Assembly (NCBI GenBank): GCA_030770425.1
Contig: JASJFT010000393.1
Coordinates: forward strand, 1 to 21,145
Length of the DNA stretch: 21,145 bases
Direction of reading: 5' to 3'
DNA from: Darksidea phi
Lineage: Eukaryota > Ascomycota > Dothideomycetes > Pleosporales > Lentitheciaceae
Below are positions 1 to 8,985 of the stretch, in pieces. The position numbers and the translations under genes were made by a program. The notes below the pieces were generated by a model. That model made no database searches. It was not told where the DNA came from and saw nothing but the letters and a program-made list of their open reading frames with translations. Positions within the stretch are counted from its first letter, which is position 1. Every line of letters begins with the position of its first letter.

Positions 1-2064
1 ACCTTCTTTATATATTCTTTATATTCTTTTTCTATTTTAAAGTAGATTAGAATATTATTAAGGTATATTATTATAAACTAGTCGAGATAATTTTATAAAA
101 TATTATTAATCTATTTCTAGAATATTATAGGTATATTAGTAAGTTTAAAGGGTATTACTTAGTATTTATATAGTCCTTTTTTAGTTCTAAAAACTATTTT
201 CTATTCTTTATCTTTTCTAATTTAGATTTAGTAGTATATATTTTAGATATCTAGTTATATAAACTATTTAGTTTTTCTTAATTAATCTTATATTTCTAAT
301 ATTAGAGATAAAAAGTACTAATTTTTAATTATAATATTATTAAGTATTTAGTAATTAATATATAATTATAGTTCTATAGTACCCTTCTTAGATATAAAGA
401 GAACTAGATATTCTATAAGAGAATTTAAATATTAAATATACTTTTTTATAAGGTTATCTTCGAGGTATTTTATTATAATTTTCTCTTCTTTCTTAGTTAG
501 CTTATAAATTAGTCTAAATTCTAGAGTTTTTTCTTCCTATAGTAGGATTATATAGTCCTAAGACTAATACTAGAGTAGACTTTTCTTAAATTCTTAAAAT
601 AATTCCTTCTATTCCTTATAATATTCTAGAATATTATTATTTTCTTCTTAAGTTACTCTTAGATTCTATTATAGGAATAGTACCTATTAATTTATTTACT
701 AAATCTAGAGGTCGGCTTCTTAAAGCTATAATATTTCTAGGATTATATCCTAGTCTTCTAATATCTTAATTATATCGAGTATTTTATTTTCTTTTTTCTA
801 TTCTTATAGACTAAGTTTATCTTTAGTTTCGTATATTATAGATTTATTAAAGAATTCTCCTTTAATAGTATATATAATACTAGGGTATTATTTCTTTTAT
901 TAAGAAATTTTTCTTTATTAAATAAAGTTCTTACTAATAAAGTTCCTTATAGCTCTACTATTAATTAGAGTAATAATTTTCTTTCTTTAGTAGATTCTAT
1001 AGAGGTAGATATAGTCCTATCTTCTAGTTTCTTAGATTCTTATTTTCTTTAGCTAATATTTTATATTAATTTTAGTCTAGATATACTTTAGATATTTATT
1101 TTCTAGGTATTTATACTATAGTTTTTCTAGAATATAGTTTAAAGGTAAGAGTAGTCCTAGTATAATTCTAATATATTCTTTCTATTATTAGTTCTTAGAT
1201 TATTATTATTCGTATACTACTTCTAGTATAACTACTTAAGTAATCTTTTTATTATAATTCTTTACTAGATAGTAGTTATTTTTTTATTTTACTTCTTTAT
1301 AGAGTTAATATTCTCTTTATATATATAAGATCTAGGTAATCTTAAAGTATACTAGATATTTTATTTTATATTATAGATTATCTTCTAGATCGACCTTATA
1401 TCTTTAGTTATTATATTTTATAAAGGTTATTCTTATAGAAATCTATTATTTAATTACTATATACTATAGTTATTCTTTATTAATTATCTTTATAATATAC
1501 CGTATTTTCTTCTAAGTCTTTTAATTAAGTATAAGATTTATAATAATAAAGTTTTATTTAATCTATTATTTAAAGTTTTTAAATAGTCGATATATTAGAT
1601 AAAATCTAGACTATTCTTTATAGATCTCTTATATTATTATAGATATTATAGTTTTCTTTATAAATTATAAGACTTGAGTATAAGTTATATTAAGTTCTAG
1701 TACTAGTTCTATTTTCTTCTTTAATAGTTAAATTATTTAAAGGTATCTAGTATTTTTATATATTATAACTAGGTTTTCTTCTTCTAGTTCTAAGGACTTA
1801 TTACTATTATTAACTATTTATAATAGTATATCTAGAATATTATTAGAATCTTTTTTTTTTATAGATAAGCCTTTCTTAGATACTTCTTCTTATACTTCTA
1901 ATAAGAATAAAACTCTTCTCTAAGACTCTTAAGTTATAGCTACTTATTATTTTTATAACTAATAACTAGTATTTAATTTAGCTTTATAGTATATCTTATA
2001 CTAGTTATATATATAAGTTATCTAATATATAATATTATATTCTTATATCGTAATTACTCTATCC
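1..2064 (-). pseudogene. X copy A pol fragment: protease and reverse transcriptase, RIP-destroyed
   Basis: Minus-strand remnant of a Ty3/gypsy polyprotein. In one frame there is a protease active-site remnant with codon 962-960 (N-S-R-A-I where D-S-G-A/T is usual). Further on comes reverse transcriptase: an F-I-S-K-K-G segment, then L-Y-I-N-Y, a K-L-D-I stretch whose first catalytic Asp codon (GAT, 251-249) survives, and the Y-x-D-D box at 68-54. There the box reads Y-L-N-N: both Asp codons have become AAT (59-54), and the first change (CTTGAT to CTTAAT) is in the RIP context. The frame carries dozens of TAA/TAG codons, mostly explained by CAA/CAG. It continues beyond position 1, so RNase H and integrase would lie outside. 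The family assignment is firm; activity is excluded. Confidence 0.85.
2060..2064. repeat. Target site duplication of E1, left copy (TATCC)
   Basis: TATCC directly precedes the first base of the E1 left LTR and is repeated at 9421-9425, directly after the right LTR. Five-base duplications are usual for Ty3/gypsy integrases. Confidence 0.9.
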
Positions 2065-2499
2065 TATTATGCGTTGTACGTACCTTTATACGGGATCCGG
2101 GTTAGGGCCGATAGAACGTTTGTCGTACCGTTGGTTTCTGATAGGTCAAGATCAAGTCAACGAATTCTATTACTAGAATAACTACTTAGGAAAAGATCCA
2201 ATCTTGTTCGTAAGTGTCAGGTGAAGAACTGAAGATTAACTACAAAGAATTAAGATAGAAAACCTAAGAGATCCTCTATCTTCTTATATCTGTCCCGCTT
2301 TGCCTTGCTCTGCTTGCTCTGTTCGCTAAGACACAGATTAACCAGATTATTGTTGGTTATGCTCTGTTTGCTCTGTTCGCTAAGATATAGATCAACCAGA
2401 TTATTGTCACGTGATATTAGATTACTGACTAAGCCCTTGTCTTGGCTTCTAACCTTCTCGGGATGCCCCGTATCCTGTGATTCGCGTGGGGTTGTAATA
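2065..2499 (-). repeat. E1 3' LTR (435 bp)
   Basis: This long terminal repeat matches 8986-9420 without a gap, and every difference I saw is C/T or G/A. It ends at GTTGTAATA (originally ...TAACA, as in the other E1 LTR). It contains a 54-bp imperfect tandem repeat and a TATA-like motif read on the minus strand. It retains more CpA/TpG than its partner, for example TCACGTGA at 2407-2414. Confidence 0.95.
2307..2407. repeat. 54-bp tandem duplication inside the LTR
   Basis: Unit one (2307-2360) starts GCTCTGCTTGCTCTGTTCGC and ends in the ATTATTGTTGGTTAT region. Unit two starts at 2361 with GCTCTGTTTGCTCTGTTCGC and runs about 47 bases before diverging. The same arrangement occurs in the other three LTRs (about 9228, 11091 and 18012). 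It is a fixed part of the LTR; whether it acts in transcription is unknown. Confidence 0.8.
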
Positions 2500-2514
2500 C
2501 TCGCTCCCCCCTCC
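2500..2514 (-). other. Polypurine tract of E1 (plus-strand primer site)
   Basis: Read on the minus strand this is GGAGGGGGGAGCGAG, all purine except one C, directly abutting the 3' LTR. Such tracts prime plus-strand DNA synthesis in LTR elements. The tract independently fixes the element's orientation and is identical in E2. Just upstream on that strand is a small palindrome, CGAAGCTTCG (2514-2523). Confidence 0.88.
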
Positions 2515-2674
2515 GAAGCTTCGTCCTCGAAGTCGTGTTCCCTTTCTTGTAACCCTATTTGGCAGTGGCCTAATTGTTCTGGTAATTCTTTCTATACTGC
2601 GCCGCAACCCGCGTGTACGTACCAGTAATTCTTTTCTTAGTCTAGTGCCCTAGTTGTTCCGCCCCTTGCCTGGG

Positions 2675-2680
2675 TATAAG
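2675..2680 (+). promoter_or_regulatory. TATA-like box for the antisense gene
   Basis: TATAAG within GGGTATAAGAG lies in a comparatively GC-rich stretch, 72 bases before the antisense ATG, and is unchanged in E2 (11459-11464). The position suits a fungal core promoter driving the plus-strand gene. No transcription start can be seen, and TA-rich motifs arise easily after RIP, so this is a candidate only. The rest of 2515-2746 shows no other clear signal. Confidence 0.45.
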
Positions 2681-2746
2681 AGTAGGTAACGTCCCCCTTT
2701 ACGGGTGTCTAAGCCCTATTCTTTATTTTCTTCCTAGGTCCTAATA

Positions 2747-3307
2747 ATGCCTAAAGGTTCTAAGACTTCTACAGCTCGTCGTCTTCGTCTCGCCCGCTAC
2801 GTCCTTCACTCTAGTCGTGTAATACCGCCGGCTCGATCGTGTCTGAACTGTCAATTCGCTGGCCGCGAATGTAAGACGTTACCGTCCTTAGCTCGTTATA
2901 GTAGATATCTCTCTCGGAATATTTCTTGTAGTCTAGCGGTGACTGACAAGTCTCTTACTCGCGCTGAGGAAGAGCGTTCTCGACTCCTGTCCGAACTAGA
3001 GTCCGCTAAGGATGAAGAGTTGGCCGCTTAAGCCCGTAAACGGCGTATCCGCGCGTAACTAGCTTAGTACGATGCCCGTTAACGTAAGCTTCTTGATCGT
3101 AAGCTGGCTTCGATCTCTGAGTTAGAAAAGTCGGAACAGGCGGAAGCCGCTCGGTCTGCTTCTTCTAGCTTGCCCGTGTTACCATAGTAAGCCTTACTGT
3201 GCGAGTCTACTGATTTCTCCGCTTTTCTGGATGGTTGGGAGCCTCTGCCTCTAGGTACTTCTGGTAATACTGCTCAACCAGGTCCTGGTAGCCCTGTAGG
3301 TTCTTGA
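2747..3307 (+). pseudogene. Antisense extra gene of E1: GAL4-like zinc-cluster plus coiled-coil protein, broken
   Basis: A 186-codon frame on the strand opposite gag-pol, between pol and the 3' LTR. ATG at 2747 follows AATA; codons 1-94 are open. In-frame TAA/TAG codons follow at 3029 and five further sites, each explicable as CAA/CAG hit by RIP, and the natural end is TGA 3305-3307. Residues 11-20 are Arg-rich. Cys32, Cys35 and Cys42 are followed by Tyr51, Tyr54 and Cys61. In E2 residue 51 is still Cys, so the spacing is C-x2-C-x6-C-x8-C-x2-C-x6-C, the pattern of fungal Zn2Cys6 clusters, although the usual Lys/Arg run after the second Cys is weak. Residues about 70-130 are Arg/Glu/Leu-rich and look like a coiled coil; a Ser-rich and then Gly/Pro-rich tail follows. 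DNA binding is inferred from spacing only. The end overlaps the chromodomain part of pol by about 100 bp. Confidence 0.75.
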
Positions 3308-6300
3308 CTAGTTCCCATGTGTTTTAGCTGGTAGGCCATCCTGTCTATTTAACTAAATATTTCTACTAACGTCCGAACTTCTATAGTCCTTGAATTTCCT
3401 CGACCTCGTACTCCTCGTCTTCGAGTTCGACGTCGGTGGCTACTTCGGCGTCTTCCGGTGCTGGTTCTAGTAACGATACGTAGAATACCGGGTGTATTTT
3501 TATACCTTTGGCTAGCTTTAGCCTGTAGTTAACTAGTCCTGTCTTTTCTTTAATTTCGAATAGTCCGATTCGTAAATTGTCCAGTTTGTCGTATGGTCGT
3601 TTAGTTTTCAGGTTTCGTCGTAAAAGGAAAACTTTGTCCCCCCTCTTAAGAGTCGGTCCCTCGAGCCTTCTTTTATTTGCTATTTTAGCTGTTGTAAGGT
3701 TTCTGCGTACTATCCGCGCGCTAAGTTCTTTGTGTAGTTCTTATATCAAATAGGCTTTTTCTTCTACCCTAGTAGATATACTCTCGATATCCTTCGGATC
3801 TCTGTAAGTCGTCGGCTCATATCCGTGATTTGCGTAGTACGGTAAGTATCTAGTCGTCGTAGATCTCTTACTATTATATACTAATTATACTATTGGTAGT
3901 AATTCAACCTAGTTGTCCTGTAACTTGTTAATATAGAACCTTAGATACTTCTCTAGAGTTTGGTTCGTTCGTTCCGTCTGACCGTCTGTCTGCGGATGGA
4001 AGCTAGTCGATAGCTTTCTTTTAATTCCTAGTTTTACGAGTAGTATACTCTAAAACCTTGAAGTAAATAGTTTGTCCCTATCCGTAAGGATCTATTCCGG
4101 TAATCCGTGATTAGTAATAAGCGTTCTTTTAACCTTATAAGCCATGTTTTCTGCCGTAATTGCTTCGTTCGTCGGGATGAAGTATGCTGCCTTGGTTAAT
4201 TGGTCTACGATTACTATAATCGTGTCGTATAATCTTCCTAATCCCGGTTCTAATAATAGTAGTAACTTTACTATGAAGTCTATCGTGACGTAAGTCTATA
4301 GTCGTGTAGGTGGTACTAGCGGTTGGAGTAATCTATAGGGCTTATGTCTCTTAGGTTTATTCTTAGAATATTCTAAATAGTCGCCTATCGCTTTCCGAAC
4401 TTCCTCTCTTATATTGGTAAGTAGGTATTCTCTATCTATATGTCTGACCGTTTTATCGATTCCTAGGTGTCCTAGTATTTTGCTCTCGTGGATTTCCCGT
4501 ATTAAGTCTCCCCTGAGACTCGGTAGAATATAAGGCCTTGTCTCCGAGTCGTTTATTAGAGCGGAGTATTCTTCCTTATCGAAGTATATATTGTCTCCCT
4601 CTAGTATTCCGTTAGCATTCCTGATGGTTTCTCGGGCCTTGTTTCTCTATTTTTTCTTAATATCTACTATTACCGTAATTTTAGCTAGCCTCGTGTGGTT
4701 ATAGACGAGGGTTCCGTCGGGTTCCTTTCGTAGAACTGGTTCGTATACGACGGGTTTATCGGTGCCTCAAAGGTCCGATCTTCTACTAAGAGTATCCGCC
4801 GCTCCGTTTAGTATTCCCGGTCGGTAACTTATCTTAAAGTCGTAATCTGCTAGTAATTCCGACTATTAGAATTGTCGTCGATTGAGTTTCTTTATAGTCG
4901 TAAAACTTGTAAGGTTCTAGTAGTCCGTAATAACCTTAATCTTATACTTGGCTCCTATAAGCTGTGGTCTCTATTATTTAAATACTAATACGACAGCACT
5001 AAGTTCCTTATCGTAAACGTCGTAGTTTACTTCTTCCTTACTAAACTTGCGTAAGTAGTAGAATACTAGTCTCTATTTTCCGTCTTCCCCTTACTAGGTA
5101 AGTATCGCCCCTAGTACGTAATCTGATATATCCGTCTCTACTCTAAGAGGTCTTATCGGGTCGTATATCTATAATATAGGTACTAATATAAATAGGTTCT
5201 TAAGCTTGTCGAAAGCTTCCTATTGTTCCTAGTTCTACTAAAATCCCTTTTTCTTCTTGGTTACCTCTGTGAGTAGAGATATAGTCTTTGAGTAATCCCT
5301 AATAAACTTCCGATAGAAGTTGGCGAATCCTAAAAAGGATTGTACGTCCTTGACCGATGTTAGGGTTGGCTATTCCCTTATAGTCTATACTTTCTTAGGG
5401 TCTATAGATACTCCTTCTCGCGAAATGATAAAATCTAGATATTCGGTTTCCGTCCTATAGAATTCGTATTTGTCTGGGTAAAGTAGTAATCTATTTTGCT
5501 ATAGCTTTCGTAGTACTTTCTTTATATACTCTTTATATTCTTCTAGCGTCCCTTTACTATATATAAGAATATCGTCTAGATATACCGTATAGAATACGTC
5601 TAAGTATTCGTTTAACGTTCTATTAATAACTAACTAAAACGTTACTAGTATATTTATTAGTCTAAATGGTATAACTCTATACTCGTAGAGTCTATATCGG
5701 GTCTTGAATACCGTATACTTTTCGTACCCTTTCGCTATTCGAATTCTGTAGAATCCTTCCCGGATATCGAATTTCGTAATCTACTTAACTCCTTGGAGCC
5801 GGTCTATAAGTTCTCCGATTAGTAGTAGCGGGTATCGGTTTTTCTTCGTAATATTATTTAAACGTCTGTAGTCTATATAAAGTCGTAACTTTCCGTTCTT
5901 CTTTAGGATAAATAGAACTAGTAATGCTATAGAGCTTTGACTTTCTCTAATATATCCTCTCTCTAGGTTCTTCGTTAAGTACTCTTTTAATTCTTCCTAT
6001 TAATCTACTATTAACGAGTATATAGGTCTAGGCTCGAGCTTCGCGCCCTATTCTAGGTATATCTTATAATCCTATTCCTAGTACTCTGGTAAATCGGTTT
6101 CCGGATATTCTTCGAATAGCTCTCGGAACTCCTCGTAGTCTTAAGGTATTGTTAGCCGTAGTCCTTTCTACGCGGTCGCGACCCTTCGTACTATAATAAC
6201 GCCGACTCTCTACAGGTTCTTCTTATAGATCCTCGCGATCTTATAAGGTAAAATTAAGCCTATTCTCCCTTTCCGGGGTATGTACTGGATCTCGTGGCTA

Positions 6301-6785
6301 GACCTACCCGGTCTCCTAATTCCTACGACTCGAGCTACCCGCTCGTAGCCTAGTACTTTGCGTAGCTTCTAATCTATCCGTAGATTATATATTACTAGCT
6401 AATCGTAACTAATAATTATGTCGGTATCTCCAATTTCTATAATATTAAATCTGTAATGGTCTCTGACGTTTCCTACCTCTAAGGTTACTTTTTTCGTTTT
6501 GAGACGAATTATACCTCCTCTATATTCTATAGGTAATCTATCTCCGAGGTCTACTTATATAGGTTTTTCTTTAACTTGGTAAGGAATCCCTTGTTCCTCT
6601 ACTAATTTTAACGATAGGAGCGTGAACTCTACTCTACTATTTATAATAGCTCGGACTTTCCGTCCGTAAATTCGTACGTCTACCTCTAACCTAGCTAGTT
6701 ATTAGATATTTCTTTGTACGATTTGGAGAGTCGTCTTTTAGGTACTTTCATTAGCGCGACTCTTGCGTAGCTAATAATAACCTAG
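3207..6785 (-). pseudogene. E1 pol: PR-RT-RNaseH-IN-chromodomain polyprotein, RIP-damaged
   Basis: About 1,190 codons in the -1 frame relative to gag. In order: protease, active-site codon 6641-6639 (AAT; GAT in E2), followed by S-R-V where D-S-G-A is usual. Reverse transcriptase: first catalytic Asp 5768, intact Y-L-D-D at 5582-5571. RNase H: E-T-D with Asp at 5132, ending near R-P-G-I-L-N-G-A-A-D around 4800. Integrase: two His near 4490-4465, then Y-L-E-Y at 4379-4368 where the zinc finger needs C-x2-C; core Asp 4280, Asp 4082, Glu 3974, giving D-x35-E. A GPY/F-type R-I-G-L-F-E-I lies near 3572-3552. A chromodomain spans about 3410-3260 (Y-E-V-E-E-I, K-Y-L-V-K, G-W-P-T-S, N-T-W-E). The TAG at 3209-3207 is taken as the end because it occurs in both copies, but it could be a RIP-altered CAG. 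Many internal TAG/TAA codons make it inactive. Confidence 0.92.
6727..6763 (-). other. Possible stem-loop downstream of the gag-pol frameshift site
   Basis: On the minus strand AGAGTCG (6763-6757) can pair perfectly with CGACTCT (6733-6727) around a 23-base loop, and both arms are unchanged in E2. The stem begins 21 bases after the slippery heptamer, further than the usual 5-9, so it may not be the stimulator. Confidence 0.3.
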
Positions 6786-6791
6786 TTTTTT
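6782..6791 (-). promoter_or_regulatory. Candidate -1 ribosomal frameshift site AAAAAAC followed by gag stop
   Basis: On the minus strand the gag frame reads cc-A AAA AAC then TAG. This is a canonical X-XXY-YYZ slippery heptamer (6791-6785) directly before the gag stop codon (6784-6782). Slipping back one base puts the ribosome exactly in the frame that encodes protease and reverse transcriptase. The arrangement is preserved in E2 (15566-15575). The TAG could in principle be RIP-made from CAG, but the frame change is needed anyway. Confidence 0.72.
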
Positions 6792-8953
6792 GGCTTGTTA
6801 TCGTAGAGGTCCTAATCTTCGGGGTCCTTTTCTAGTTCTCTAGTCTCGTTTTATCGAGTGGGCGACTCGTCTACCTATTCTATTTTTAGATCCGGTACTC
6901 TTCCGATCCTACGGGGTGTTTCCTAATTCGGTTCTTTCGATGGTTCCCCTTTCGGTAATAGTGTATCCTAATTAATAGGTTCTACCTTATTTTTGTCGTT
7001 CTAGGCGTTATAATATCCCTACCATATGCCTAGGGCCCTTAGCTGTCTACTAATCTCTAGGTTCTTTGAACTATCTTGGTTCTATATTGGATATCCGTGT
7101 AATTCGTATCGTTCAATAAGGTATTCCTTCTTTTTAAGGTTTTAATAGAAGACATCTTCTTCCCTTCTAGCCGTAAGCTCTTGTTGCGCTAGGTGTAGGA
7201 TATATGATCGATCGTAGTACGTCTAATATACGGCCTCGTAATTAGGTTCTTAGTATGTGATCCTATAGTTGATATCTCGTTTATATCCTTTAGTATCTGC
7301 CTAGGTTGGTCCGCGTGGCTATCGTCCTATAGCGTGTTTTATCGGGAAATGCTTATCGTATTCGTTATCGTAGCAATTAACCTATCCTAGCTATCCTTAC
7401 TCCTTATGAGCCTGGGTCTAGTTGTTATAGTCGTAGATATGGTATCCTACTATTAGGTATTCTACATTTCGAAGGTATATGTATAAGCTGCTTCCTAGGA
7501 GTATTATAGTTTCCTTCTTCTATCGGGCGTGGTACTCGTAATTTCCCGTATAGTTTGTCTATGGTAGCGTATCGTAGCCTATATTATTGTAGTCCTAGGT
7601 TACCTTATAACCTTCTAGTCCTTGGAGTCTTAGGGCCTGGCCTATCGCCTACCAGCCTCGATCTCCCGTGACGTATATTGGCTTTTTTGCGTCGGTGTAA
7701 TATTCAGCGATGTACTAGCTAGTCCTATATTTCTAATACTTATTATATACTAACCGTCTGAAAACGTCTTCTACGCTGACCTTATCTAGCCCGTCGAGTT
7801 TTAGTTCTCCTATCTCGAGCTCTAGGTTATCTTGTTGTCGAGTGATTTCTTCGACCTCGTCTTACCCGCTGGCGTCGTACTATATCTCGGGTATCGAGTT
7901 AGGCTTGGTTTCTTTTTCTTTACTATACCTAATTATGTTTATACGCTTGGCGCCATCCTAGCTCCCTATACTTTTCTTTTCCTCGCTGTATTCCCTAGCG
8001 AAGTGTCCCTGTATGCCGTAGCGTAGATACGCCTTTTCGTCTCGACGTCGTCTTATCTCGTCTGCTAGGACTTTCTATAGCTTCCTACCTTGTTCGCGTT
8101 TCTTATTTCTTGGGTATTTCTTTTCCTAGACTATACTAACGTCCATTTTGTTATAACCCTTATAGAATCCGCGCTTTCGAGCTACTTGCTCTTTTCTATA
8201 GACTCTTACTAGTTCTATAGTATCTCGTTTCTCGAGTACTCATTTATGTAGTCGATTGTCGATATAGATTATCGTCTCAATTAGTTCCGCTAGGTCGTCT
8301 AATTTTTTAAGTTGGGCTAACTCGTCCTTAATTGGCTCCTTGAGTCCGTTGTAGTATACGACTATAAGAGGTATATCGTCCTAGTCGATCTTATACTATA
8401 GCTATTTAAATTTGGTAGTATACGTACTTACTAACTTGGTCTGCCTTAGCCTTTAGATCTGGCGTTCGGCCTACTGGACCTTATTAATGTCTCCGAAGAC
8501 TATACGTATTTGTTCCTTAAACGAATCCTAATCTTTAAATACTACCTTCGTTTCGTCGCGTCGCTTCGATAAGGAGTCTTCGTTAGCTATATAATCGTCG
8601 ATTAGGGGCTATATCTATATAGCTGCTTTACCTGTTATATATATGCCCGCGGTGAGGATCTTATCCTAGTCGCTAGTGAATATGGTAGAGTTGAACCGGT
8701 AGTATAGGTCTAATTGTGTAAGGAACGGCCTTAAGCCTTTCTTTCCGCTATCGTATTTTTCTAGCATCGGGATCTTTGACTTCGTCCTAAGTCCCGCCCG
8801 TACCTGTTATAGCGATCCTTGTAGCGACATTATAGCCTGCTATAACTCAACTATCTAAGCTACTTGTTACTGGATTAGGGCCGCTGGGTTCGTTGCTGGA
8901 GCCCTAGTTGTGCTTTCCCTAGAGGTGTTGCGTGAGCTAGATAGAGTTGCTAT
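6782..8953 (-). pseudogene. E1 gag: long capsid/nucleocapsid protein, RIP-damaged
   Basis: About 723 codons. The likely start is 8953-8951, now ATA after GTCGAC. ATG to ATA is a RIP-type change, and upstream in-frame sequence to the LTR is only about 30 bases. A surviving in-frame ATG (8830-8828) is an alternative. The middle (about residues 50-260) resembles a Ty3/gypsy capsid domain. A CCHC knuckle (C-x2-C-x4-H-x4-C) lies at 8029-7988, around residue 309. All three Cys are Tyr here and His is kept; the second Cys survives in E2. About 400 codons follow before the stop, which is unusually long for this family. That part contains repeated C-x3-C-x2-H-like pieces (around 7360 and 7220). The frame stays open if TAA/TAG are read as altered CAA/CAG/TGG. 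The gene ends on the slippery site. Confidence 0.85.
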
Positions 8954-8985
8954 ATCGACGTAACCTTAGTTTAGGGTAGTTAATA
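8954..8985 (-). other. E1 leader between 5' LTR and gag
   Basis: Only 32 bases, beginning TATTAACTACCC on the minus strand. The primer binding site should lie here. No TGG-starting tRNA complement is visible; it may have been altered by RIP, or priming may be atypical. The first 20 bases are the same in E2. Confidence 0.5.

Noticed and set aside
1..2064. AT-rich DNA as a centromere, replication origin or mitochondrial insert
   Set aside because: The minus strand contains protease and reverse-transcriptase motifs, and the base bias is explained by CpA to TpA mutation.
2307..2407. CRISPR-like repeats
   Set aside because: There are only two direct units without spacers, inside a eukaryotic LTR.
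2305..2628. Plus-strand open frame across the LTR (and the similar one at 18019-18243)
   Set aside because: The repeated Leu/Cys-rich sequence is a translation of the LTR's 54-bp tandem repeat and crosses the LTR boundary. There are no coding features.
3209..3433. Reading the pol C-terminus as a longer protein running through the antisense gene to the LTR
   Set aside because: The frame has a TAG at 3209-3207 in both copies right after the chromodomain. Downstream openness is an echo of the antisense coding strand.
7832..8026. Plus-strand open frame of 64 codons rich in Phe/Leu/Val (and its twin at 16616-16810, with the overlapping 16626-16913)
   Set aside because: It is the antisense shadow of the gag zinc-knuckle region on the minus strand. 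The hydrophobic look comes from complementing Lys/Glu-rich codons.
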